Program-made: the position numbers and the translations under genes | Notes under the pieces: generated by a model | Seen by the model: only the letters and a program-made list of their open reading frames with translations | What the model was told of the DNA's origin: nothing | Database searches by the model: none | Shown: piece after piece, positions 17,947-26,995 of the stretch | Layout of the letters: every line of letters starts with the position of its first letter | Position numbering within the stretch: position 1 is the first letter of the stretch | Source of the DNA: an uncultured Sutterella sp. | GTDB lineage: Bacteria; Pseudomonadota; Gammaproteobacteria; Burkholderiales; Burkholderiaceae_F | Reading direction: 5' to 3' | Assembly: GCA_905194315.1 (NCBI GenBank) | Contig: CAJJRX010000006.1 | Location: 22,630-86,629, forward strand | Length of the DNA: 64,000 nucleotides

Positions 17947-17998
17947 TAAAGGAGCCCGCCGGGCCTTACGCCCGGTCAAGCTCCTTAAGTCAAAACGC

Positions 17999-19426
17999 TT
18001 ATGCCTTTACGCGTTCTGCAATAATACCCTTCCAGCGCTGAACCTGATAGCGGACCTGATCAGGTGCGGTGCCGCCCAGGTGATTACGCGCCTTGACAGA
18101 ACCTTCAAGCGTGAGCACGGCATAGACATCATCACCGATAACGTCGGAGAAGCTCTTGAGCACATCAAGCGGAAGTTCTTCAAGGCCGCATTCACGATCG
18201 GCAGCCGCACGCACAACCTGACCCACAATGTCATGGGCGGTACGGAAAGGCACACCGTGACGCACGAGGTAGTCGGCAAGGTCAGTGGCGGTCGGGAAAC
18301 CGGCCTGGCAGGCGGCAAGCATCGCCTTGGGCTGGGGTTCCACACCGGCCATCATGTCACAGAAGGCACGCAGTGTGTCCTTGACCGTATCAATGGCGTC
18401 AAAAACCGGTTCCTTGTCTTCCTGGAAGTCCTTGTTATAGGCAAGCGGCGTACCCTTCATCACCGTCAGCAGGCTGATCAGGTCACCGTATACACGGCCC
18501 GTTTTGCCGCGGGCGGTTTCAGGAACGTCCGGATTCTTCTTCTGCGGCATGATCGAGGAGCCGGTTGTGAAACGGTCCGGCAGCTTCACAAAGCCGAAAC
18601 GCTGGCTCATCCAGATGATAAGTTCTTCCGAGAGACGGGAGATGTGCATCATGATCAGCGCAGCAGCCGAGCAGAACTCGAGCGCGAAATCGCGGTCGGA
18701 AACAGCATCGAGCGAATTCTGGGCAACCGCTTCAAAACCGAGCAGGGACGCGGAGTATTCACGGTCAATCGGATAGGTGGTACCGGCGAGCGCGGCAGCA
18801 CCGAGCGGGGAACGGTTCAGACGGCGGCGCAGATCGAGCAGACGTTCGCGGTCGCGGTCAAACATTTCCACATAGGCCAGCATATGGTGACCGAAGGTCA
18901 CGGGCTGGGCAACCTGCAGATGGGTAAAGCCGGGCATGATCACGTCAGCGCCGCGTTCGGCCTGAGCAACCAGAACCTCCTGCAGGTGTTCAAGACGTTC
19001 GACGATCACATCAAGTTCGCTGCGAAGGTACAGGCGGATATCGGTGGCCACCTGGTCGTTACGGGAACGGCCGGTATGCAGACGCTTGCCGGCGTCACCG
19101 ATCAGGGCGGTCAGGCGTGCTTCAATGTTGAGATGCACATCTTCCAGTTCGAGCTGCCACTCAAAAGTGCCGGCTTCAATTTCAGAGCGGATCTGTGCCA
19201 TCCCGGCACGAATATCTTCAAGATCCTTATTGGAAATCACGCCAACTTTCGCGAGCATGGCCGCATGTGCCAGCGAGCCGTCAATATCGGCCATGGCCAT
19301 GCGCTTGTCAAAGTCAACGCTTGCCGTGTAACGCAGCACAAAGGCGTCCACCGGTTCAGAGAAACGGCCCGACCAGACCTTTTTCTTGGCGTGCAGAGGA
19401 TCGTTGGAATTATCACCAGTTGTCAT
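17999..19426 (-). CDS. argH: argininosuccinate lyase
   Basis: The last step of arginine synthesis: argininosuccinate to arginine plus fumarate. The 475-residue protein has the fumarase/aspartase superfamily signature GSSIMPQKKNPD and the N-terminal WSGRFSEPVDAFV. The ATG at 19426 is preferred because GGAGA lies six bases upstream; an in-frame ATG at 19438 has none. It is a single gene here with no other arginine-pathway genes nearby. Confidence 0.96.
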   Translation of the reverse strand: MTTGDNSNDPLHAKKKVWSGRFSEPVDAFVLRYTASVDFDKRMAMADIDGSLAHAAMLAKVGVISNKDLEDIRAGMAQIRSEIEAGTFEWQLELEDVHLNIEARLTALIGDAGKRLHTGRSRNDQVATDIRLYLRSELDVIVERLEHLQEVLVAQAERGADVIMPGFTHLQVAQPVTFGHHMLAYVEMFDRDRERLLDLRRRLNRSPLGAAALAGTTYPIDREYSASLLGFEAVAQNSLDAVSDRDFALEFCSAAALIMMHISRLSEELIIWMSQRFGFVKLPDRFTTGSSIMPQKKNPDVPETARGKTGRVYGDLISLLTVMKGTPLAYNKDFQEDKEPVFDAIDTVKDTLRAFCDMMAGVEPQPKAMLAACQAGFPTATDLADYLVRHGVPFRTAHDIVGQVVRAAADRECGLEELPLDVLKSFSDVIGDDVYAVLTLEGSVKARNHLGGTAPDQVRYQVQRWKGIIAERVKA

Positions 19427-19601
19427 AGTTTTCTCCATAAAGAGGGGAGGTGTGGAGTTAACAAAATCAGATTATTTTAATCGCTCTTGCCTGAACCTTG
19501 TTTTATTAGGCCGCAAAAATCACACAGACAGGCTAGCCGGATGGTTTTCCGGAATCCGCACTTTGCAAACGGACGGCTTTCGTGTAGAATTCAATCTCTC
19601 A

Positions 19602-19678
19602 CGGGGTGTAGCGCAGTCTGGTAGCGCGTCTGCTTTGGGAGCAGAATGTCGGGAGTTCGAATCTCTTCACCCCGACCA
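19602..19678 (+). tRNA. tRNA-Pro (anticodon TGG)
   Basis: A 77-base cloverleaf with acceptor CGGGGTG/CACCCCG, anticodon arm TCTGC-TTTGGGA-GCAGA containing TGG, and an encoded CCA. First of three clustered tRNA genes. Confidence 0.95.
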
Positions 19679-19712
19679 GGAATTTTTTTTCACGGTTTCG
19701 CTCGACATTCAC

Positions 19713-19789
19713 CTGCCCGTAGCTCAGTCGGATAGAGCATCTGCCTTCTAAGCAGAGGGTCACAGGTTCGATTCCTGTCGGGCAGGCCA
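19713..19789 (+). tRNA. tRNA-Arg (anticodon TCT)
   Basis: A 77-base cloverleaf with acceptor CTGCCCG/CGGGCAG, anticodon arm TCTGC-CTTCTAA-GCAGA containing TCT, T-arm ACAGG/CCTGT, and an encoded CCA. Confidence 0.95.
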
Positions 19790-19807
19790 CGCATACAGAT
19801 TTGCGAT

Positions 19808-19884
19808 GGTGGGAATAGCTCAGCTGGTAGAGTCCCGGATTGTGATTCCGGTTGTCGTGGGTTCGAGTCCCATTTCCCACCCCA
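19808..19884 (+). tRNA. tRNA-His (anticodon GTG)
   Basis: Cloverleaf with acceptor GTGGGAA/TTCCCAC, the extra 5' G(-1) opposite C73 that marks tRNA-His, anticodon arm CCGGA-TTGTGAT-TCCGG containing GTG, and an encoded CCA. Confidence 0.95.
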
Positions 19885-19896
19885 TCTGATTTCAGA

Positions 19897-19934
19897 AAAC
19901 CTCCACAGCCCGCAGGCGCTGTGGAGGTTTTTTG
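19897..19934 (+). terminator. rho-independent terminator of the tRNA cluster
   Basis: AAAACCTCCACAG pairs perfectly with CTGTGGAGGTTTT, followed by further T. Confidence 0.9.
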
Positions 19935-19973
19935 CTGTCTGCTCCGCCTCCTCCGGTTTTCAGCCGTGCAGCC

Positions 19974-20008
19974 TGCACTGCATTGCACTGCACTGCACTG
20001 CACTGCAC
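19974..20008. repeat. pentanucleotide tandem repeat, seven units of TGCAC
   Basis: Seven head-to-tail units of TGCAC, the second being TGCAT. The array lies between the tRNA terminator and the DUF4026-type gene, ending 102 bases before its ATG. Short tandem repeats of this kind change length by slippage. Confidence 0.9.
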
Positions 20009-20110
20009 GGACACAGACGTCAGAGGCCAAAAATCCTTAAAAAAAACAGGAAATTATTTTTCCTGTGATATGCTCTCTGTAAGACCGAAAATACAGGAGG
20101 ACTAATCACC

Positions 20111-21508
20111 ATGTTTAACTTTTTCCGGAAAAAAGCTCAGCCTGCCAGCATCACCATGCAGCCGCCCGAGCCCTATGAGACAGACTCCGTCTTCTGCATA
20201 TTCACGCCTCAGATTCCTTCGCTTGAGCAGGCAAGAACCCGTCTTGAGTCCTCAGAAGGTGAAGTCAGACTTGTAGAAGCGGACATTGACGGCCCGTCGC
20301 TCTTTTACGAAGTTGAATTCCGTCAGCGCCGCTACCGCGGTGTGATCTACCATAATTCGGAGAAAATCGATACCGCCTTCCTTCAGGTGGATCAGCTCTT
20401 TGACGAGGAAAAGCAGGCACTCGATCTTGAATCCGACACCCTGACCCTCGGTCTGACCTTCGGTCCCGATGCCCTGCTCTCCTACCATCTGCAGATAAAA
20501 ATTGCCGCCATCCTCTGTCCTGACATGACTGCGGTCTTCGACGCCAATGCCATACGGATTCTGAGCGGTCGCGGTGTTCTGCTCACGGCAGCCACCTATG
20601 AGCAGCCTTCTCCAACCTACCTCTTCACGATGCATGCCGTCAACGCTGAAAAATCCGGCGAAGTGTGGCTTCACACTCACGGGCTGCTGCGCTGCCATGC
20701 ACCGGAAATTGAAGTGTTGCAGGCAACACGGGAGACAGCCTACAACTACTCCCAGTTCCTCAGCCACATGGCACAGCGTCTTATCGAGGAGGCCGGTAAA
20801 GCACTCGCTGACGCAGGCTCCGCGCCTCTGGAGGATGACGCCGGCGAGCTGAGATACAAACTTCTTCAGGAGGAGATTGTGCTCGCCCAGATTGCCTCCG
20901 GCGAGGTGCTCGTCGGGGTGATGAAACCGTGGCCCGAAGCGCTTGCGGATTATCCCGGTCTCTCGCTTGGCACTGTCGCCTCCCGTGAACACCATAACGG
21001 TGTCATCGGTACGTTGTATGCCAGGGTGGTGACCTTCCGCGGCGAAGGTGAACCTGATGTCTCCGATCCGCAAAAGCTCACTGAACTGTATGACCTGCTC
21101 GGCGACGGCAACATCACCTACCATCTGTCAAATGCCGAAACCGACCGTATGGCTTCGCTGGCACGCGAACGCATCAGTTTTCTGCAGAAAGGCCTCGCTT
21201 TGCGTGAGGCTTATCCGGATGCCGGACTGGATGTTCTGGCAAAAATCGGTCTCTATGCGCCGGACGAAAACGGGCAGCCCGATCCGGAGCACAGAGAACA
21301 CTGCTGGTTTGATGTGCACAGTGTCAGCGACGGGCAGATCACCGGCAGACTGCTGCACGATACGTTCAGTATTGAAGGCGTGAAGGAAGGTGATGTGCTT
21401 ACCTACCCGGTAGAACTTCTCACCGACTGGAGCGTTGCCGGCGTTGAGCCTTCCACAGCCCACCTGGTGGATCTGCTCTCACAGCGGCTTAAGGAACACG
21501 CAGGCTGA
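20111..21508 (+). CDS. DUF4026/DUF2314-like protein
   Basis: A 465-residue cytoplasmic-looking protein with a short basic N-terminus (MFNFFRKKAQP). The overall pattern matches DUF4026 proteins. The C-terminal third (EHCWFDVHSV, GRLLHDTFSI, GVKEGDVLTYPVELLTDWSV, about 395-445) is of the DUF2314 type. No catalytic motif is evident and no function is established. GGAGG lies 8 bases before the ATG. The gene stands alone, between the tandem repeat and a bidirectional terminator. Confidence 0.75.
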   Translation: MFNFFRKKAQPASITMQPPEPYETDSVFCIFTPQIPSLEQARTRLESSEGEVRLVEADIDGPSLFYEVEFRQRRYRGVIYHNSEKIDTAFLQVDQLFDEEKQALDLESDTLTLGLTFGPDALLSYHLQIKIAAILCPDMTAVFDANAIRILSGRGVLLTAATYEQPSPTYLFTMHAVNAEKSGEVWLHTHGLLRCHAPEIEVLQATRETAYNYSQFLSHMAQRLIEEAGKALADAGSAPLEDDAGELRYKLLQEEIVLAQIASGEVLVGVMKPWPEALADYPGLSLGTVASREHHNGVIGTLYARVVTFRGEGEPDVSDPQKLTELYDLLGDGNITYHLSNAETDRMASLARERISFLQKGLALREAYPDAGLDVLAKIGLYAPDENGQPDPEHREHCWFDVHSVSDGQITGRLLHDTFSIEGVKEGDVLTYPVELLTDWSVAGVEPSTAHLVDLLSQRLKEHAG

Positions 21509-21527
21509 GCGCTGCGGCAGTCCGATT

Positions 21528-21563
21528 AAAAAAGGCTTCCGGCAAACCGCCGGAAGCCTTTTT
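21528..21563. terminator. bidirectional rho-independent terminator
   Basis: GGCTTCCGGC pairs perfectly with GCCGGAAGCC around AAACC, with an A-run before and a T-run after, so it serves both the forward DUF4026-type gene and the converging dnaE. Confidence 0.9.
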
Positions 21564-21568
21564 GGCCT

Positions 21569-24500
21569 CTAGTCATACTGCACTTCGAAACTTCTGATGC
21601 AGGGCAGTCCGGTGACTGTATCGAGCGCCTCGTCGGCAGCGCTGATGGTAAAGGGCAGATGCAGTGTGCCCGACATACCGTCAGCGGTCAGCGAAATCGC
21701 CACATTGAGGCCGTTCTCGTTTTTATTCTCCAGCAGACGCTCTTTGAGAAGCTCAAAGCGCTCCTTGCTGCAGTCCCCGAGCTCAAGCATGAGTCCGCGG
21801 GCGGTGCGTTCGCGGAAAGTGGCAAGGTCAAACGCATCAACCAGTGTCAGGCTGTTGGACTTGCGGAAATCCGACCAGCGAACCAGAACCCGCAGGAACA
21901 CCACTTTGTCGACTTCAAACAGCGGACGGAATTTGTCCCAGGTCTCCTGGAAACACCGGACCTCAACCTGAGTGACACCGTCATCAATGGTCACTGCGCC
22001 GAAACGTCCGTTTTTTCCCTGAATGGTGGAGGCGGCAGTCACAATTCCGGCGATACGTACCTCCGTGCCGCCCTTCTGTGTCTTCATTTCTGCGAGCCCC
22101 TTAAGCGCTGCAGGATGGTAGCGCTTGATTTCTTTGGCGTAGAAATCATACATATGCCCCGAGAACCAGAACCCGAGGGCCTTTTTCTCCTCCTGCAGCT
22201 GCTTCGGGCCGCTCCAGGGCGCAGCATCAACCCAGTTGACGACACGCTCCTCCTCTTCGACATCCCCGAACAGACTGCTCTGACCGGCGCTTGCGGCAAC
22301 CGCCTGCCCGGCTGTAATGGCGTTGGAGACGTTGGCGGAGAGTTTTCCGCGGTCCGGATCGACACTGTCAAAGACGCCGCATTTGATCATCGAATCAAGG
22401 TTGCGCGCTGAAATCCCGGATGTGCGGGCTGTGAGATCAAAGATATCCTTGAAGGGGCCGCCCTCTTCACGGGCCTTCACAATGCTTTCGACCTGCTGCT
22501 GCCCCATGCCTTTGATGCCGCCCAGACCAAAACGGATATGTTTGGTGTCAGGTGCTGTGAAGAACCACTCCGATTCGTTGATGTCGGGAGGCAGTATGGT
22601 AATGCCGTTGGCTTTTGCGTCATCAAGCAGTGCCTTCATCTTCTCACCCTGATCCATCACCATACAGAGGTTCGCTGCCATAAAAGCCGACGGATGATGC
22701 ACCTTCAGGTAGGCCGTCTGGTACGCCACATAGGAATAGGCTGCCGCGTGCGACTTGTTGAAGCCGTATCCGGCAAACTTTTCCATCTGATTGAAAATCT
22801 CTGTGGCTGTCGCTTCGTTCACGCCGCGCTCGCGGGCACCTTCGATAAAGACGGCGCGCTGGCGCTTCATCTCCTCAACATTTTTCTTACCCATGGCGCG
22901 GCGCAGCAGGTCGGCGCCGCCAAGCGAGTAGCCGCCGAGAACCTGCGCCACACGCATCACCTGTTCCTGATACACCATCAAGCCGTAGGTTTCTTTGAGC
23001 ACCGGCTCCATCCGGTCATCAAGATAGGTGACTTTCTTCTGACCGGATTTACGGGAGAGGTAGTCCGGAATATGGTCCATCGGTCCCGGGCGGTACAGCG
23101 CGTTTAAAGCGACAAGATCCTCCAGACAGTCCGGTTTTGCCTCCTGCAGAAGTTTGCGCATCCCTTCGGATTCAAACTGGAAGATCGCCGTGGTGTTTCC
23201 CTGCTGGAAGCATTTGTACGTCTCTACGTCATCAATCGGAATGCGTTCAAGCTGAAAATCCGTACCGGGATTGAGTCTGTCAATGTATTCCTTGGCTTTC
23301 TGCAGAATGGAGAGCGTGGTCAGCCCGAGGAAGTCGAACTTCACAAGGCCGACATTCTCGACGTCCTTTTTGTCAAACTGACTGATGGTGTTTTCGGGGG
23401 CACCGTCAGAGTTGTAAAGCGGACAGAAATCGGTCAGCTTACCCGGGGCGATCAGCACACCTCCAGCGTGCATCCCGAGGTTGCGGACCACCCCTTCAAG
23501 CGGGCGGCCCAGACGCATCACCTCTTTGTACTGTTCATCGTTCTCAATCGCCTCTTTGAACTCGGGAATGGTGTCGATGCAGTTCTGCAGCGTGACGTTT
23601 TTCCCCGGTATGGCCGGAATCAGCTTCGAGAGCCGGTCGGCCTTACTGAAGGGAACATTGAGCACACGGGAGACGTCACGGACAACCTGCTTGGCCCCCA
23701 TCGTACCGAAGGTGGCAATCTGGCTCACAGCATCCGCACCATAGGTGTTTTTCACATACTCAATCGTGCGGTCACGGTTGTACTGACAGAAGTCCACGTC
23801 AAAGTCAGGCATCGAGACACGTTCCGGATTCAGGAAACGTTCAAAAAGGAGGTCATATTTGAGCGGATCAAGGTCGGTAATCCCGAGCGAGTAGGCCACG
23901 AGCGACCCGGCGCCGGAACCTCGTCCCGGTCCGACCGGCACACCGTGGGTTTTCGACCAGTTGATAAAGTCCTGCACGATCAGGAAGTAGCCCGGGAACT
24001 GCATCTTTTTAATGATGCCGAGCTCATACTCGAGGCGCTCGAGATAGGCGGGACGTTTTTCATTACGCACAGCCTCATCGGGGTACAGGAACTCAAGTCG
24101 CTTCTCAAGCCCCTCATGCGAGAGCTGATCCATATAGTCATCAAGCGACATCCCGTCAGGCGTCGGAAACACCGGCAGCTGCGGCTTGTTGAGCACACCA
24201 TCGAGATTGCATCGCTTGGCGATTTCCACCGAATTGGCCAGAGCCGAGGGAATATCTTTGAAGAGTTCGCACATCTCCTCTTCAGTCTTGAGATACTGCT
24301 CGGGCGTGAAAGGCTTCTCTCTGGCGGGGTTCGTGATGATGTCCCCGTTGGCGATGCAGCAGCGCACCTCGTGCGCCTCAAAGTCGTCCCGGTTGAGAAA
24401 CTGCACGGGATGAGTCGCCACCACCGGCACCTGACCCTCAGCAGCCAGATTCGCCAGAAAGCGGACAACCGATTCGTCGTTCGGACGGCCGGCACGCTGC

Positions 24501-25015
24501 AGCTCCACATACAGACGCCCCGGGAAGCGGGACTTCCACATGGACAGTTCCATCGCGCCGAGTTTTTCCATCCCCAGAGAGATCAGCCGCCCCAGACGCC
24601 CCTGCGGGCCGCCGGTGAGCATGATCAGTCCCTCGGTCGACTCCGGCTCGTCAAACCACTTGTCATCAATCTGACCGCGGTACTCGTCCTGCGTATCCAG
24701 AAAAGCGCGTGTGAGCAGCGTGCAGAGCGAATGGTAGCCTGTGTGATTCATACAGTAGAGTGCCATCCGGTAGGGCTGATCAGGAAAGCCCGGATTCTTC
24801 ACGCGGATGTCACAACCCAGAACCGGCTTGATTCCGGCCTCCTGCGCATGGGTGTAAAAGCGCAGTCCGCCGAAAATGTTCATCGAGTCCGAGATACCGA
24901 GTGCCGCTCCGCCCTCCTGCGCCACCTTGTGAATAGCCGGGTCAATTCTCGTGATCCCGTCTGTGACGGAGTACTCCGTGTGCATACGCAGATGAACAAA
25001 ACGTGGTTCGGACAT
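21569..25015 (-). CDS. dnaE: DNA polymerase III alpha subunit
   Basis: The replicative DNA polymerase catalytic subunit (C-family). The 1148-residue protein opens with the PHP domain (FVHLRMHTEYSVTDGI), then the polymerase palm with PDFDVDFC and GRGSGAGSLVAYSLGITDLDP, the fingers/beta-binding region (GYGFNKSHAAAYSYVAYQTAYLK in part) and a C-terminal OB fold. The length is usual (about 1160). AAGG lies upstream of the ATG. It is transcribed alone and ends at the bidirectional terminator. Confidence 0.97.
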   Translation of the reverse strand: MSEPRFVHLRMHTEYSVTDGITRIDPAIHKVAQEGGAALGISDSMNIFGGLRFYTHAQEAGIKPVLGCDIRVKNPGFPDQPYRMALYCMNHTGYHSLCTLLTRAFLDTQDEYRGQIDDKWFDEPESTEGLIMLTGGPQGRLGRLISLGMEKLGAMELSMWKSRFPGRLYVELQRAGRPNDESVVRFLANLAAEGQVPVVATHPVQFLNRDDFEAHEVRCCIANGDIITNPAREKPFTPEQYLKTEEEMCELFKDIPSALANSVEIAKRCNLDGVLNKPQLPVFPTPDGMSLDDYMDQLSHEGLEKRLEFLYPDEAVRNEKRPAYLERLEYELGIIKKMQFPGYFLIVQDFINWSKTHGVPVGPGRGSGAGSLVAYSLGITDLDPLKYDLLFERFLNPERVSMPDFDVDFCQYNRDRTIEYVKNTYGADAVSQIATFGTMGAKQVVRDVSRVLNVPFSKADRLSKLIPAIPGKNVTLQNCIDTIPEFKEAIENDEQYKEVMRLGRPLEGVVRNLGMHAGGVLIAPGKLTDFCPLYNSDGAPENTISQFDKKDVENVGLVKFDFLGLTTLSILQKAKEYIDRLNPGTDFQLERIPIDDVETYKCFQQGNTTAIFQFESEGMRKLLQEAKPDCLEDLVALNALYRPGPMDHIPDYLSRKSGQKKVTYLDDRMEPVLKETYGLMVYQEQVMRVAQVLGGYSLGGADLLRRAMGKKNVEEMKRQRAVFIEGARERGVNEATATEIFNQMEKFAGYGFNKSHAAAYSYVAYQTAYLKVHHPSAFMAANLCMVMDQGEKMKALLDDAKANGITILPPDINESEWFFTAPDTKHIRFGLGGIKGMGQQQVESIVKAREEGGPFKDIFDLTARTSGISARNLDSMIKCGVFDSVDPDRGKLSANVSNAITAGQAVAASAGQSSLFGDVEEEERVVNWVDAAPWSGPKQLQEEKKALGFWFSGHMYDFYAKEIKRYHPAALKGLAEMKTQKGGTEVRIAGIVTAASTIQGKNGRFGAVTIDDGVTQVEVRCFQETWDKFRPLFEVDKVVFLRVLVRWSDFRKSNSLTLVDAFDLATFRERTARGLMLELGDCSKERFELLKERLLENKNENGLNVAISLTADGMSGTLHLPFTISAADEALDTVTGLPCIRSFEVQYD

Positions 25016-25108
25016 ATAACGCCTTCTGAGATTTTTTCTGTAGATATGTTAACTGACTAAGCCTATCAAATTCTGCCGCACCATGCCTTCGTGCGCAGAG
25101 GAAAGCGC

Positions 25109-25159
25109 AAAAAAAAGTGCGGCCGGACCGGATTCCGCCTCCGGGATCCGCCGCCGCAC
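25109..25159 (-). terminator. rho-independent terminator of apbE
   Basis: On the reverse strand GTGCGGC pairs with GCCGCAC (with GC-rich inner pairing), followed by eight T. Confidence 0.75.
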
Positions 25160-25190
25160 CTTTGCTGACGAAAAACCGCACTGCGCAGGC

Positions 25191-26306
25191 TCACTTTGTC
25201 TGCGGGGTGATTTCCGTCACTGTCATGGCCTTGTCAGTGAGCACGAAAACCGCTTTGGCTGCCGGGGTGACCGCCACGGACTTCATATCGCCGTTGAGCA
25301 GAATAACTTTCATCTCGGGATGTTTTTTGAGCAGCTCTATCGAGCGATCCCAGCCGATACCGAAAAACGCGGTACAGAGGGCATCAGCACGGGCGCCGTC
25401 GCTGTCCACAATCGAGACACTGACGACATCGGTCTTGACAGGCTGACCGGTTTTCGGGTCAAGAATATGCCCGTAGCGTTTACCGTTCTCGACAAAGTAG
25501 CGCTCGTAGGCACCGGAGGTGATCACACTCTCGTCGGTCGCCTCCACATAGCCGAAATACGCATTGCGCTCCTCTTCAGGATGCTGCAGACCGATTTTCC
25601 ACGGTTTACCGTCAGGACGTGTGCCGATCGCCACCACATTTCCCCCGAGACTGAGCACGCCGCGGGCAAGGCCTTCCGCCTTGAGCTCCTCCTGCATGCG
25701 TGTGCCGATATAGCCCTTGGCGATACCGCCGAGATCAAGACTCTGGCCGGGGGCGATCTGCACATACGCCTCGCCGTTGTCAAGTTCTCCGACCTTCACC
25801 TGGCGGTAGTCAACCGTTTTCACCGCCTCCTTGATGGCCTCCGAGGTGGGGACGTGCTCTCCGCCGAAACCGATACGCCAGACATTGACCAGCCGGCCGA
25901 TTGTCGGTTCAAAGGCGCCATCGGTAAGCGCGGCAACCGCCACGGAACGCCGGACAAGGTCGGCAATCTCCCCGGGAACTGCGACCTTCTGACCTGAGAG
26001 GCGGTTGACCTCATTGAGCGGGCTGTCACGATGCACAGTAAAAAGATCATCGTACTTCGTGGCGAGCTCATCTGCGCGATCGGCAAACCGGTGAGCATCC
26101 TCACTCTTTTTGGCATAGGTTTTGATATTGATGACCGTACCCATATGCAGGGTATTGAGCGTGACCATATACTGCTCGCCGCCCTGATACCTGACCTGGG
26201 CCACATCCCCCTTCGGGGACGGCGCAGTCTCGGCGGCAGCACCCGCTGCGATACCAAAAGCGAGCAGAAAACTCAGAGTGAGGGCTTTTCGCGCAGAAAA
26301 CAACAT
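25191..26306 (-). CDS. apbE: FAD:protein FMN transferase
   Basis: Attaches FMN covalently to a threonine of exported flavoproteins, using FAD. The 371-residue protein has a signal peptide (about 1-25, ending AAAE) and the ApbE landmarks MGTVINIKTYA, SLDLGGIAKGYIG, and GHILDPKTGQPVK with the metal-binding acidic residue in DSDGARADAL. The usual lipobox cysteine is not evident, so it may be soluble or anchored by its signal. The gene directly upstream encodes an FMN-binding protein that is the obvious substrate; a terminator-like hairpin separates them. Confidence 0.93.
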   Translation of the reverse strand: MLFSARKALTLSFLLAFGIAAGAAAETAPSPKGDVAQVRYQGGEQYMVTLNTLHMGTVINIKTYAKKSEDAHRFADRADELATKYDDLFTVHRDSPLNEVNRLSGQKVAVPGEIADLVRRSVAVAALTDGAFEPTIGRLVNVWRIGFGGEHVPTSEAIKEAVKTVDYRQVKVGELDNGEAYVQIAPGQSLDLGGIAKGYIGTRMQEELKAEGLARGVLSLGGNVVAIGTRPDGKPWKIGLQHPEEERNAYFGYVEATDESVITSGAYERYFVENGKRYGHILDPKTGQPVKTDVVSVSIVDSDGARADALCTAFFGIGWDRSIELLKKHPEMKVILLNGDMKSVAVTPAAKAVFVLTDKAMTVTEITPQTK

Positions 26307-26334
26307 CTTGACGGATTCTCTATCGGTGGTGAAG

Positions 26335-26362
26335 AAAAAAGGGAGACCTTGAAGGATCTCCC
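26335..26362 (-). terminator. terminator between the FMN-binding protein gene and apbE
   Basis: On the reverse strand GGGAGA pairs with TCTCCC and is followed by six T. As it lies inside the likely operon it may reduce apbE expression relative to its substrate. Confidence 0.65.
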
Positions 26363-26423
26363 TTGCGCTCAGTCAGTCTCCGGCGGCGCAGATGCGTCCG
26401 CTCAGAGAGAGCTAAAGCCGAAA

Positions 26424-26753
26424 TTACATGGCCTTGGAAAGAGCGTCCTTAACGGCAGCGCGGATACCTTCGGAGGAGAGGGTAGCGCCGGCAGCGTTTT
26501 CAACGCCTTCAACACCGTTCTTTTCAACGATCTTCGGGAGCATTTCTTCCTGAGCAGCGCCGATGATCATGTCGGTTTCACCGTGCTTGAGAACCTTAAC
26601 ACCGGCAATCTTGCCACCCTTCACGTCGACCTGGACCTGGATCTTGGAAGCACGGCCCTGACCTTCACCGGTGTAGGAACCGTCTTTGTAGGCGGCCTGA
26701 GCGGCACCGGCGGCGAGGAGAGCAGCGGCAGCAACAGCGATAAACTTCTTCAT
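26424..26753 (-). CDS. small exported FMN-binding domain protein
   Basis: A 109-residue protein: signal peptide 1-20 (AAQA), then one FMN_bind domain (about 22-109). The flavinylation site is ENAAGATLSS at 85-94, with Thr91 as the predicted FMN-linked residue; the family consensus is D-x-x-SGAT-x-S/T, so the leading acid is Glu here. It is probably a periplasmic single-FMN electron carrier modified by ApbE encoded downstream. Its redox partners are not encoded next to it; the tetraheme/flavoprotein system at 5.3-7.4 kb is a candidate. Confidence 0.88.
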   Translation of the reverse strand: MKKFIAVAAAALLAAGAAQAAYKDGSYTGEGQGRASKIQVQVDVKGGKIAGVKVLKHGETDMIIGAAQEEMLPKIVEKNGVEGVENAAGATLSSEGIRAAVKDALSKAM

Positions 26754-26921
26754 ATTGATAACCTCAACAGTTGTAGTTATGTTCGTCAGTGCCTCAGCTC
26801 ACTGTTCAGAGGCTGGGTTTGTGCACTAACGCGGGGAATGAGAGTTGAACTCTCGGCATATATTCCTTGTGACTGGTCACTCACCACAGTGACGTTGAAA
26901 CGCCATCAAGGGGCGAGACTG

Positions 26922-26960
26922 ATATTAGCACAAACCCGTACCTGTTCGACTTATGTCGAA
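26922..26960 (-). promoter_or_regulatory. candidate promoter and dyad operator of the FMN-binding protein gene
   Basis: The 16-base palindrome TTCGAC-TTAT-GTCGAA (26945-26960) lies upstream of a reverse-strand -10-like TAATAT (26927 to 26922) with no good -35. The palindrome centre would be about 38-41 bases before transcription start, fitting an activator of the Crp/Fnr architecture (two half-sites spaced by four bases). A third TTCGAC half-site lies at 26972-26977. Assignment to a regulator is inference. Confidence 0.4.
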
Positions 26961-26995
26961 GTGACAAAATTTTCGACTTTGTATCTAGACCGGAT

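Noticed and set aside
19974..20008. Possible CRISPR-like repeat
   Set aside because: Units are 5 bases and contiguous, with no spacers; a simple tandem repeat.
23468..25060. A 530-codon forward open frame opposite dnaE
   Set aside because: Antisense shadow; dnaE motifs are complete on the other strand.
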